A model generated the notes under the pieces. That model saw only the letters and a program-made list of their open reading frames with translations. It had not been told where the DNA came from and ran no database searches. DNA of 64,000 bases, taken from Fasciolopsis buskii. Taxonomy: Eukaryota > Platyhelminthes > Trematoda > Plagiorchiida > Fasciolidae. A program made the position numbers and the translations under genes. Below are positions 14,154-25,571 of the stretch, piece by piece; the first letter of the stretch is position 1, and the number at the start of each line of letters is the position of its first letter. Where the stretch lies: assembly GCA_008360955.1 (NCBI GenBank), contig LUCM01008881.1, forward strand, positions 24,979 through 88,978. Direction: 5' to 3'.

Positions 14154-14330
14154 TGAGTCTGACACGCGAAAACAAGGCACAGTCACTGCGACCTCTTTTC
14201 GATCAATACTGCAAACACAATTCGACCTGCGCTACACGGACGAGGAATTTCAGCCCCTACTGGATCGTCTACCATTAGACTCAGAAGGCAGTATACAATA
14301 CGCGGAATTTATGCGGCTCTTCGATTCCAC
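14154..14330 (+). CDS. EF-hand gene, internal exon with an EF-hand pair
   Basis: The acceptor follows a long T-rich tract (AAACAG at 14148-14153); the donor is AC|GTGCGT. The frame encodes two EF-hand loops: DTRKQGTVTATSF, and PLDSEGSIQYAEF after FDLRYTDEEFQPLLDRL. Gly6 and the hydrophobic residue at loop position 8 are kept in both. The second loop also keeps Asp3, Glu5 and Glu12, so it is the closest to a calcium-binding loop in this part of the gene. Phases are 2 in and 2 out. Confidence 0.7.
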
Positions 14331-15708
14331 GTGCGTAGTACTCTTTGATATTTTCTTTGTGTGTTTGGCATCAATTGTACGCTCCACGACCTGCATCCTA
14401 CGCCGGGAGAGTTGTCATATTTAGTTAGGTAACAGCGGCCACCTGGTGGAACGTGACTCTAGCACCATTTGTGTGAAATTTGAATGACCACACTTTCAGC
14501 AAATCCCGGACTTTCTCCTTAAGACGAGATGATTAGACTCTCAACCGTTTGTGGTACTTCGGAATTAAGGTGGAAACGTTCGTCAAGGATGTTTACTTTC
14601 TGTCTCTAATTCAAAGAATGAAGACAAATTCAATAGATTTAAAGTGTGGTGTTGATGGTAGTGCAGATTATTGGTTTTCTGATCGTTGAGCTTAAAGTTT
14701 ATATCGCAAACATTTCAGCACCAATCTAGGTGACTCCTTCAGTGCAAGACATGTCAAAGACATCTGACCAGATGGATTTGATCACAGTTACCATCTGGGA
14801 GATCAGTTGTTTCGTGTTTTGCGAATACCTTGTGCCATTCGCATGACTTCAACAGAGCAATCTCAATTTATTTAGTCCTACGGCCTCAGGGCGATGGGAA
14901 CTCTAAAACAATCTTATTCTTGGGTTCAATAGATCTTGTTTCCTAGTAACATTGACTGCATCTGTCCCGGAAGATTTTTCTTTGCCCAAAGCAAACCGAC
15001 GGACGTAAATAAACAATCCTTAATAAAGGCTTCACATCGCAGTTTGAACTCTCATACTTCCATTGGATAAATTGCCAATTTCAAGAGATTCCTATTAGTC
15101 TGTCACTATTTCTAGCCACCCCAAGACTCAAACTCACCACTGCATTAGGCCAGAAATTTGCTTGAGTCATTTCTAGAAGTTCTCTTGTCAGTAGATTGTA
15201 TGCTGTATACAATCCAGAAACCGAAATTCAACAGTTTCGTGCAGTTCTGCACAACCACCGCTTACCTGCCGCGTGCCGCTAGTTTACAATAGGGTTAAAC
15301 TACTGCCACGGTGCAAATGACTCGTAAGTGCGGCTTCCGATTCTCAGCCCACGGAAACCGATTTGTATGCACAGTTCATAAATCAAGAAAGACAAAGATG
15401 AACAGGAAACCAATATAATCTTATTTATTCCATTCACCTAATGCCTAAATTTTCACATCCACAGATACGTACGTAGAAGGCTGAAAATCCACCTCGGTTT
15501 TCGAGTACATAACGCAATTGCAAACTTGATTTCAGGTGATTTAGCTTGATGCTATTCTAAACACCGCTAATGAAATCTTTACTGTAGGTAACAAATGCAT
15601 ATTGTCAATGCTATAAGTCGTAATTTGCCGGGTTTTAATATTTCAGCTTTGACAAAACCAGGTCAGAACGACCCTCCCAAACTCTCCTATTCTTCCTCAT
15701 CATTACAG
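14331..15708 (+). other. Intron of EF-hand gene
   Basis: Non-coding sequence between the exons at 14154 and 15709. No repeat copy or RNA gene was recognised. It ends in a 30-base pyrimidine-rich acceptor tract. Confidence 0.45.
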
Positions 15709-15760
15709 ACCGTCAAGTCTGAACGCGTTGTTTGATACAACCGGTTGTACGTGGCAAAAG
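15709..15760 (+). CDS. EF-hand gene, candidate 52-base micro-exon
   Basis: A strong acceptor (TTCTTCCTCATCATTACAG) and a good donor (AAAAG|GTAAGC) bracket a 52-base open frame reading PSSLNALFDTTGCTWQK. The exon takes two bases from the one ending at 14330, giving Thr, and ends in phase 0. Both splice sites are better than average. The peptide is too short to classify. Confidence 0.5.
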
Positions 15761-16306
15761 GTAAGCTTTCGTGTGCGTACTCACTCGGCAACATCTGCTT
15801 ATCATTCCCCATTACGGTTTTGCGATTTGCGAACGTTTTCTCCGTCGCTCTGAGATATAAAATTGTCACCCAGATTTCCGCTGAATAGGTTACCTGTTTG
15901 GCGCATCAGAACGAACTGTTTTTTACCTAGGTCCAGTGTAGTTTGTCTCGAATTGTTGGAAGCCATTCGCAAATGTTACACTACACATGTCATTTGGACT
16001 AGAGTTGCGTGTTTATTCCGTCCCCATTGGAGTGTGATGGAATACGACGAGGGATCATTAGAAAATATTGAGGAATCGGATACAATTCGACACAAACTTT
16101 CTGAATATACAAAACCGGCACATTTCGAATATTCTTCCCAGCTGGTTAGGATTTTTTTTTCCTTTACATCGATGATTCTCGTATTCTTGAATAATATGAA
16201 TAGCAAACACTTGGTTCCCTATTTGATCTGGAAATTCGCACAACCGAATCTTTTCGAACATGTACACTAAGCTTTAATTCAATCGGCATTGGACTATATT
16301 TTCCAG

Positions 16307-16415
16307 TTCATATCCATATATCCAGTTTGGCTTAACCGTGCCGATTGGAAAGGACCGATCATGTCGAGGCGAGATCGTAGCACTTTCAAATCAACTGACC
16401 ATAGAGACCAGTTCA
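16307..16415 (+). CDS. EF-hand gene, candidate internal exon
   Basis: The acceptor TATATTTTCCAG is followed by a phase 0 frame reading FISIYPVWLNRADWKGPI, then a basic segment ending STDHRDQF. The donor is A|GTACGG, leaving one base that pairs with the two opening bases of the next exon to give Ile. The frame stays open beyond this donor to 16492, and a second donor exists at 16441. That one would not be in phase with the exon at 16534, which is why the earlier site was chosen. Confidence 0.4.
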
Positions 16416-16533
16416 GTACGGTTGTGGAGAACATAACCGGGTATAATGAGACAAGATTCGTGTTACACTCATTTCTTACGGATCGCGGATGAAATGGTAT
16501 AAAACAAGCAATACGAATTGTCGTTTTTGTTAG

Positions 16534-16642
16534 TTGTTGATGCTTTTTGCTCTCTGGCATGGCGTACGTTTGATTTCGATAAGACTGACCAAGCGGCCCA
16601 CAGGCCAGGGGGAGGCATACGGCAGCTGCGCGTTTTGGAAAG
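16534..16642 (+). CDS. EF-hand gene, candidate internal exon with degenerate EF-hand
   Basis: The frame reads VDAFCSLAWRTFDFDKTDQ, then a stretch ending GGGIRQLRVLE, flanked by an acceptor (TTTTTGTTAG) and a donor AG|GTAGGA. The helix with WRTFDFD resembles the E helix and loop start of an EF-hand, followed after a short insertion by Gly-Ile and a second helix. It ends in phase 2, which matches the exon at 32364 across the giant intron. Confidence 0.45.
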
Positions 16643-19214
16643 GTAGGATCATGGAAACGTTTATCCTCGTTCATCTTGAAGAGTCACCGGCACAAGTATG
16701 TGTTCGTTTTTTGGCATCGAAACCGGCTGTCTCCAATCCTGAGGCGAACTGGCCCAACCGATGTCTCCAACGCAGATACCGGTACTGTAGTACTGACTGT
16801 ACAGCACGAGTTCGGAGGGGATTTGTGCGTGCGTGTGTTTGTGCGCTGACGAGCGTTTGTGTGTGTGCATTGATGCGTCCACGCAAGCATGCACAAACAT
16901 TAAAATTAAAGAGCTTAAACTGGCCGCTGGGTCGGTGTGCAAGAAATTCTGATACGCTCTTGAGTTGCAATCTGCCTCGCTTTGCTTAACCACCTCGGGA
17001 GTAGAGAAAAGCTGCGCCTGTCTGTTATTTACGGTAATGGACTTCAGTTTCCACTTTTTCCTACGAGATGAATTTCATAATTCGAGAGTCACGCAGCGTT
17101 ACTGACAACGGCTGGTTGATTTTCGAATACGATTCATTCTATCCAGACGTCATTCTTCCCATGTAGCGTCAGAATTTAGTATCATGTATACATATACATA
17201 TACACATATAAAGATGTGTGTACAGGTTAAACATATCAAATACAAAAGTTGTGAAAAAACCAAAATGTATTAACAGTTGCCAAATCGAAGTTAAGAAAAC
17301 TCTTCAATAGAAGAAGTAAGTTACAAGCGCATTACAAGTTTGCAAACAAAGTACCTGTGCTTCTCTGTTAGCGAATGGTCAGCATAACATCGAACATATG
17401 TGCATCGGAGATCAGGTACAGTTGATGTCTTATTTTCATGTTGTGAAAAGAGTCATCATCCGTTAATTGGTTGCTTTCCAGTTCCAGAACACTTAAAACT
17501 GTTCATTTTGAAGCAAATGAACGATCAAAAGGCTTTGTGAAACAACAAGGTCATTCTGGCCAGATGATTGAGATGAACATAGCAACTAGATTGTTTTAGG
17601 AAGTGTTTTTTAACATTCTTCTCAATCAGAAGTGAACGGCTTAGCAATTTTGTCTACTTATTGGCAACAAAAAGAAAACAAACGGGTTTAGAGGTCAGTT
17701 TTGGCAGGTTTCATTCCTTTGGCTAATCTCAACCAGATAGAGAGTGGAGTTTGATGAGCAGTAATTAGTCTGTATCCAACCTTGTTCTCGTTGGAATCTG
17801 TAGGCATCAAAACGATTCCATACGTTATTATCGTATTAACCGACAAAGTTCATCACTTATTTGAATTAAGCCCATTTTGGAGGATCGCCTCTTGAGGTAG
17901 CAAACATACCTTTATTGAGAATCTGTGCGTGAAATAGTCGCCAAGAAGTTGGCTGAAATGGTGTCATCAGGGCCTGCAATAGTCAGTTAGAATGCCCGAA
18001 GATTGCTTCGAAAGCCACCGCTATTTCATTGGGAGCACAAATACTTGTATCACAATTTTCGGGGCACTGAAATAATGACCATATTCGAACCCAGGGTTCG
18101 ATGTCACAGATCCTACAGAAAAACCATTGAGAACAGATTTTCTGCTTTATCGATAGTAGTCCTGCAGTCAAATTTGTACAGCTCAAACCGGGTTCCAAAT
18201 CTTCTACCGCCCGATTGAATTCCCCAACGGACAGCCCATTGTCCGCGGTGATGCCCTTTCTGAAAACGATAGACACTGTGATTTCATTCACACAGGAAAC
18301 AAAAAGATGAAAAATGAAATTCCATAGTTGATCACAACTTCCTGAAAAAGGATTTTTTTTGTCATCAATGCATCGTCGCAAGGAGCAAGTGAAACCAAAA
18401 AGCATGTTCATTCTTGCTGCTAGCGCTAGGACTGTCCAGTAATTCAAATTAGTTATTCCTGATGACGTGAAGTAGGTACTTTATAGCCTGGAACAAGCGT
18501 GCATCATAGATAATGGGACAAGCCGATTTTCCAACAAGGTGATTGCCATTCTTTCTATTATTTTACATAATCAAATTACACAAAGTGTTCGGGCGTCGGT
18601 GTGGGCATCCGTAAGCGTGTCAAATCTCTAGGAAAAGCTGGTAACCTTTCTTTAGATTAACTGAATGTAGAAAGTCTGAAAACAATCATCAATTTAGATT
18701 ACAAATGGCACATACATAGAAAAAAAGGATTTGCGAGAGATTACGTTTCTGCAGACCTAAGATATTAACAAGACTCTAAGACAAACGAAGAAAAGTGGCC
18801 TAGATGGAGCGATAAACGGTGCGCACAAACCATCCGTCAAAGCTGGTCACAAATAAAAACCGCTATATGATTGGCGTTAAACAACGTGCAACGAAATGAG
18901 CGGAGAAACACAAAATTCAATCTCATAGAGCGCGCTTGCAATTTCGATTTAGAAGTGACTGTAATTTACCAGTCCAGAGGCTACAAAAACAAGAAATACC
19001 GATAGTGAAACATTGTGCAAATTCATGAAACGGAAGTAAAAAGCGACAAAATTTGATTTCAGATCTAGGTAAGGCACAAAAAATAACAGCAAAACCATCA
19101 GGTTGCGTACATGATTGCATCCACCTACGACATTCATACTACTCGACGAATCATTCTAGACAAATATGGAGTAGTCGATGCATTTTTCATTCACATAGGC
19201 CAGCAATAAACTAT

Positions 19215-19923
19215 NNNNNNNNNNNNNNNNNNNNNNNNNNNNNNNNNNNNNNNNNNNNNNNNNNNNNNNNNNNNNNNNNNNNNNNNNNNNNNNNNNNNNN
19301 NNNNNNNNNNNNNNNNNNNNNNNNNNNNNNNNNNNNNNNNNNNNNNNNNNNNNNNNNNNNNNNNNNNNNNNNNNNNNNNNNNNNNNNNNNNNNNNNNNNN
19401 NNNNNNNNNNNNNNNNNNNNNNNNNNNNNNNNNNNNNNNNNNNNNNNNNNNNNNNNNNNNNNNNNNNNNNNNNNNNNNNNNNNNNNNNNNNNNNNNNNNN
19501 NNNNNNNNNNNNNNNNNNNNNNNNNNNNNNNNNNNNNNNNNNNNNNNNNNNNNNNNNNNNNNNNNNNNNNNNNNNNNNNNNNNNNNNNNNNNNNNNNNNN
19601 NNNNNNNNNNNNNNNNNNNNNNNNNNNNNNNNNNNNNNNNNNNNNNNNNNNNNNNNNNNNNNNNNNNNNNNNNNNNNNNNNNNNNNNNNNNNNNNNNNNN
19701 NNNNNNNNNNNNNNNNNNNNNNNNNNNNNNNNNNNNNNNNNNNNNNNNNNNNNNNNNNNNNNNNNNNNNNNNNNNNNNNNNNNNNNNNNNNNNNNNNNNN
19801 NNNNNNNNNNNNNNNNNNNNNNNNNNNNNNNNNNNNNNNNNNNNNNNNNNNNNNNNNNNNNNNNNNNNNNNNNNNNNNNNNNNNNNNNNNNNNNNNNNNN
19901 NNNNNNNNNNNNNNNNNNNNNNN
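19215..19923. other. Assembly gap (709 N)
   Basis: Unresolved bases inside the left arm of the inverted repeat. The matching stretch of the right arm is several hundred bases longer, so the true gap size may be larger. Confidence 0.99.
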
Positions 19924-21909
19924 TGCCCAAATCATCACTTTCGGGTTATCTTGTTGGTAGCCAAGTAGAATTCACGTCTTTTCAATATCTAGGTGCAACG
20001 ATTGTATCAAATATTTCAACAGTAGGAAAGCAGTGCAACTTAGCAAGCCATTCCACGCAGAGTATATCTGCCAAATTTATTTCGGTCTATCTATCATCAC
20101 AAGGGTTGAATGATCAATGAACCGATTAGACAAAAAACGGCATTGGACAGAGCTGATTTTTACAATTCGGAATCAGAGGATAAATTCGAGTCGATCGGAT
20201 GCGAGTTGTACGGCTATCTGAAGTGCAGATAATTGCTCACATGCAGATGCCCATCTAAAATATCTTGGAATTTATTGGTAGCGTGTATCCGTGCTAAACA
20301 TGTTTGTCCCCACTTAAGATTCCGATGACGTAATATGGATTATATTAATTGTTTACAGTGTAAGCAGCGGAAGGGAACTATCTTCATTGATTAAACGTAC
20401 CTTTGGCTGGGACTTTTGTACCGTGGATTATCCATTTTAGTCTACAGTGGCAAAACACAGCTTGTCATCAAGACGAAGTTCTTAGTCTTGGATTTCATCT
20501 TGTTTAGGTAAAACTGATTGCAACTATTTTTTGATGACCATGAAAAATTCGTGATTCAACATTATAGAGAGAACAACTTAAAATGAATTTACCAAAATCC
20601 ATCATAACAAACATTTGTGGGAACACAAGAGGAAATCGAAACATGCGTTAGATCCGTTTTTGTGAAACGTCAAAATTCAATGAAGCACCACCTACCAAGA
20701 AAGGCAATGTAGTTTTGGCCAAATTAAGCCAAATGCAAAATGTGGGCATCGATTTTGAGGAGATATGGGTTAGAAATGAGAGTAATTCAATATATTAATG
20801 AGTTAGAAAGTCGCTAGAATTTCATGGCCAGAATTATTGCTCCATTCTTTCCGTTTCCATGTCAAAATTAGATAAAACTAAGAAATGATATCAGCAAAGT
20901 TGTAACAGATGAATTTAACGAATCCTAAAGTGAACTGTGAATTCACCACAAATATTCTTTACGTTATAAATACACCAAAATCAACCGAAAATTTTTCAGA
21001 CTTCACTGTTATTTCGAAACCTCGAGTCACGGGCAGTTGATAATTGACTAGGTTAGTTAGTCCAATGAGAACGCAATAATTGCCCTGAGTTTAGGGTCAA
21101 AAGAAATAAGTTTGTTTTCGCCGTGAGGGAATATTCGAAAAAATATTGTGCAAGGCCAAGCCTGTGTTGCTGGACTGCTTCAATCTGCGAAAAAAAAATT
21201 TTTTTCCTTTTTTCTTTTTTTTGTTCCACGTACAATGGCCCGTGACACGAGTGAATGTGGATTGTACGTGGTCACATATGTGCCATTAAATATGAAACAA
21301 TTCACTCTTGGATACTAGCAATCAAAATGAATCTTTTGCCGAAAGAAAACCGTGAAGAAGTTCCCATTGTGTTTGAATGTGAATTTGATAAAATCCTAGA
21401 ATAGACATCAAAAAGTGCCATGTTGACGGTGGATGAATTAAACATCCGTATTTGTTTAACGTTGGAATTAGCTGTCACTATATCCACGAGCGGCCAATAC
21501 CGTGACCAGCAATTAGATAATCGATACATCGATCATCAGTCCGTACCAATACTGATATCAACGCAAAATGACAAGAATCGAACGTGGAAAACATTGAATT
21601 TGTTTTCAGAATGAAAAATCCATCTTCTTGTTTGGAGTAACCAATCAAATTTTAGCCTCTCCTCTTGGTCAAATCCCGGCCGACTGGGCTATTGTGAGAA
21701 CGGTTCATTTGCGTGGTTGGAAGATGCAACTTACTGAAGCCATGAGTGGATTGGATGACATCGATCTTATCGAAATGAAAAAATGGATATTGCACGGTTG
21801 AGTAATGTGAACCATTAATATTGAAAGTTATGGAGAAATTACAAGAACAGAGGTTCCACCTTAATGGGGTTTTAATGGCGCTACATTTCACTAGAAAATG
21901 GAAAATAAT

Positions 21910-22170
21910 TTATTGAAACAGTATAAATCCGAAGCTGAGTCAGTTCGATTCAGTACCCATTCACCGCTGTTAAATCCTATGGAAAACATGCATGATGAGC
22001 TTAGGTTGAAACTGTAGAATCGTATGTAAGCCGGTTGCTCAGCAGTGTCGCACGTGCTTCATGATCGTACGGTAATCCAGATGGACTGGTGGGTGCCATT
22101 TTTGGAGAAATCTGTCAGAAATGCTATCAGTCACTTTCATCGTTTTTTGCGCTCAAATTTTGTCGAAAAT
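21910..22170 (+). mobile_element. Decayed IS630-Tc1-mariner transposase C-terminus (left copy)
   Basis: The frame running through 21915-22010 reads LKQYKSEAESVRFSTHSPLL then NPMENMHDELRLKL and a stop. The pattern (Y/H)SP-x-LNP-(I/M)EN followed by a basic helix is the conserved C-terminal catalytic block of the IS630-Tc1-mariner superfamily; the Glu of EN is the usual third-acid neighbourhood. After an in-frame stop the frame continues as MDWWVPFLEKSVRNAISHFH in the +45 direction. No complete open frame survives, so this copy is inactive. The exact family is undetermined. Confidence 0.65.
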
Positions 22171-22788
22171 TCTAAATACTTGTTGAACGTGATTTATTTA
22201 GACACCTTTAGACTGGGTTATTCGGGAGGATGTTTTATTACTTATAAAATGACGCGTTCATGCGTTTTGATGCCGATACAATTGTGCATCAATTACCATG
22301 CAGTGTTTGAGGCATTCTCATTACCCAAGAACGAAACAACACAGAAAATGTCAAACTTAGATTTATCATTAAAAGCCATGGAATTTAAGTCTATATCTTT
22401 GATAAGTTGTTTCACAGGAGCTTTAGTCAGTATAACCGCACTTTGACCCGTGTAGCCAGAAGACCGTGTACCGAGGAATGGTAATATTAATCAGTCTCGT
22501 AAAATGATGATACTGTGCCATATTGTATCGCGGAAACATGTTTATACTTTTCGAATGTGTACAGAACTGCACAATCAGGGATATTCTGTGACATTCAAAG
22601 TATCATGTGGAATGCGAATACAATTGTATCAACTTCAATTGGACCAGTATACTTAAATGCTAAACAGGAACACATTAGATGGATATGGGGAAAACCTTGG
22701 ACGTAATTGTGAGAGGATGTTGCCTAGATTTCGGCGGAACATGAGCCCCCAGTTCACCTATAATACCTGTGACAGCGCATTTGTCAGT

Positions 22789-22829
<41 letters not shown>

Positions 22830-25310
22830 CTCAGTGCTCGTCAAGCACGTGATCTTATATCTGAACAACACCTTTGTCTGTGAACACTCAGAAGCCTCCA
22901 GTGAGTAAAGTCTATGAGGATGAATCAAAGATGTTGTCTTCATATTGACGCTTCAGATTCTTATGAATGTTTTCCAATCGTTTTTAGATCGTATATTCCT
23001 GGAGAATGGTTTTCGACGAACTTTGTTCCCAACTTAATAGTTCCATCCATGTAGTGCTTGGGATGTGAAAATGAATGTATACTTACAATCTCGTCATGAC
23101 AGGTTGAATTTCTCAGCCAACTTTTCCCTAACTAAGATGCACGTTTTTCATTCGTGAAAGTATAAATGCAAATAGGTGGGGGTGTGGATGCGACCTCACT
23201 TATTAGTGCATGCGAATTCGAAGCAAATTTGGGTTACTGTTTGATGCTGAATGACGTATTGCAATCGCGAGGCCACATTTGGCACTGATCATTTCCCTCA
23301 AGCACTTGTAGAATCAAACAACGTTGAAGTGATTGAGTTGTGTGTGCTTGCCAAAGAGAACAAATATTTGTCGAGGAGAAAGCGCGACATTAGGTGACAG
23401 AGTGAAGCCCAAAGCTTTTGAAGTACAAGTAGAATGAGTTTCATTTTATAATATCAAGTTGGTCTTCGTTAATGTCAATGTCAATTGTGTCGACGGCGTT
23501 TTCAATCTTTCAGACTACGTCTTTCTTCATATTCGGGTACACGCGAATTTCCCTCACTTCCGCAAATGCAATGAATGGCTGTTGCAAAAGCTCGACGCAC
23601 GATTAGACACCACCAGATATCACGAGAAAAAACTTTGGATAAGTGGGGATATCGTACAAATTCTTGACGTGGTATCGTATGCTCATTACGAGTGTATTGA
23701 TGGTTCGGGGATGGACGATTTGTGATCTATGTAAAAGTTACTAGGAATTAGTGAACGGGGATCTGGTGAGAAGCATGTGACAATATTTGCCAAGTGACTG
23801 ATTATGTGCTTCATGTGCATAACTAAACAGTGATCGAAATTCCATTAGATATCTGTCAGGTTTCGGAAAATGCAGTTGCTATTATGAACTAAACAATCAT
23901 TTTGAACCTGTCTTCTCCACAAGCCGATACCAATTACTGGTCACTTGTCGTCGAATGACTTGGAGATTCCCCAATAAATTGCTCATTTTTCACCTTCATT
24001 ATATGATTGAGTCACTTTGTTTGCTAAATAAATAACTACTATACAACTCTATAGTGGACTAACATAGATTGCAGCAACGAGGCAAGCGAAACTGATTGTT
24101 TGTTTTATTGGTTGAGTTAACTTCAAATTTATTTTCTCGTCCGAACTCTGAACCATTCAACGCATGCCACGCGATTTGCCGTGTAGACTTTCGCTAGCAC
24201 GTGATAATTCATTAGTAAACTATCTCGACCAATTGACCGAAACTTTCAAGGCCATATTTCATTGACCCAATCAAGAGGTGAAAGAATTCATTCTGACCTT
24301 TCCAAATTACTGCGCTCTGTAGCTAAATTAACCTGTCCTGGTTGATTGCTGCGTAATCCCAAATCAACCCATTTATAAGTCAATAATAACGCGAGAAATG
24401 ATGCAGTGATAAGATATGTGACTTTACGACACCGAGAATGAATTCCTCAGAATCATGTATTCACTGCGCTGATGATGAGAGAGGTAGTTTAAAAAACCGC
24501 ATTGGTATTTCAGATCACAAGATTTCATGAAGAATTTTCAGACCCGGTTGAAAATTGATCGAATGCGTTTGCATGAATTAGGTTTTTTTATTTTTCTTCC
24601 AGCAGACTGACAAAATGAACCGTTGCTCTCTGAGACAATAATCAAGAGCTGCTCAAATTTGCATGCGGGAAGAATTAACGATCACGAAATAAGCGCATTT
24701 TCGAAAACCGAACTTTTTGTTTAAAATGGTCATATTCTGATAGTAGAACTGGTTCGAAATTGTTATATTTGGAAAATGTACTACCTCAACCGCTGTCTGA
24801 TCGAAGTAATTAAGCAATCACAAACAGGTACAAGCTGGCCGGCTTGGTTCTGCTAGTTTGGTTCATCTCGATTTTGATTGGACAGGCCGACGAGAAACTC
24901 TGCTTATTTAGCCAAGATGAATTGGTTGTGTATTTCACACGACCTACCTGGGCAAGTGAACTGACATAATCAATTGAACTTGGACTCCACAGCTATGGTC
25001 ATTTATTTGGTCTGATGAAGTCAAAATATTTAAGCGGAGTCGACATGATTAAATATACTCACAATTCTACATACCATGTACTGAAACTAACAATTTTGCA
25101 CTACATATTGTCTATTTTAAAATACCATCTAGAGTGAGGTTTGCAAAATTCATGATAAACGGCAGACATGACAGCCACATCACATTTTACGCAACGCAAT
25201 CAAATCTCCGCCATAACGTTTCATCCCTCAAATGGATTGATTTACGCAAATACGTATTGGAGCTTCGGGTCTTTTAATTTCTCCATAACTTTCAATGTTA
25301 ATGGCTCAGT
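22171..25310. other. Spacer of the inverted repeat; no gene recognised
   Basis: About 3.1 kb of sequence not shared between the two arms. It holds the AAC repeat and a frame at about 23507-23680 (HFRKCNEWLLQKLDARL ...) with an acceptor-like start. This frame has no clear family match and no phase match to the EF-hand gene. Confidence 0.4.
22789..22830 (+). repeat. (AAC)14 microsatellite
   Basis: An uninterrupted AAC run of about 42 bases in the spacer between the two inverted-repeat arms. Apparent poly-Asn and poly-Leu frames here are by-products of the repeat. Confidence 0.97.
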
Positions 25311-25571
25311 ATTTCCGACAAAATTTGAGCGCAAAAAACGATGAAAGTGACTGATAGCATTTCTGACAGATTTCTCCAAAAATGGCACCCACCAGTCCAT
25401 CTGGATTACCGTACGATCATGAAGCACGTGCGACACTGCTGAGCAACCGGCTTACATACGATTCTACAGTTTCAACCTAAGCTCATCATGCATGTTTTCC
25501 ATAGGATTTAACAGCGGTGAATGGGTACTGAATCGAACTGACTCAGCTTCGGATTTATACTGTTTCAATAA
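25311..25571 (-). mobile_element. Decayed IS630-Tc1-mariner transposase C-terminus (right copy)
   Basis: The mirror copy of the remnant at 21910-22170, with the same SP-LL-NPMEN block and the same in-frame stop. The two copies therefore face each other tail to tail. Sharing the same stop codon means the lesion predates the duplication or was copied by conversion. Confidence 0.65.

Larger units (their letters stand above)
19070..22170 (+). repeat. Left arm of a large inverted repeat
   Basis: This arm is the reverse complement of 25311-28920. Paired landmarks: 19198 with 28795, 20108 with 27451, 21048 with 26445, 22165 with 25316. The coordinate sums drift outward (47481, 47493, 47559, 47993), showing indels in the outer part; part of that drift comes from the 709-base gap. 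From 21516 to 22170 the sum is constant and the sequence looks identical to 25311-25965 by eye. The left arm reads a transposase remnant in the + direction. Confidence 0.9.

Noticed and set aside
15976..16270. Exon with MEYDEGSLENIEESDTIRHK
   Set aside because: It looks protein-like, but no acceptor gives the phase 0 start required after 15760. It could belong to an alternative transcript.
16661..16993. Several overlapping long frames on both strands
   Set aside because: The region is GT/CA-rich and low in stops. The frames have low-complexity composition and no consistent strand.
17983..18447. 154-codon Cys-rich secreted protein
   Set aside because: The start is TTG, not ATG, the upstream in-frame sequence holds a stop with no splice acceptor, and no family or signal cleavage site is convincing.
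19924..20110. FQYLGAT as a LINE reverse transcriptase motif
   Set aside because: The matching part of the right inverted-repeat arm does not preserve it, so it is a chance frame within the transposon remnant.
19053..20120. Long frames through 19215-19923
   Set aside because: They consist of N translated as X and say nothing about coding.
22657..22908. Poly-Asn protein
   Set aside because: Produced by the AAC microsatellite; no splice or family support.
23459..23725. Exon candidate HFRKCNEWLLQKLDARL
   Set aside because: The acceptor at 23512 leads to a phase that fits neither neighbouring exon, and no EF-hand loop is visible.
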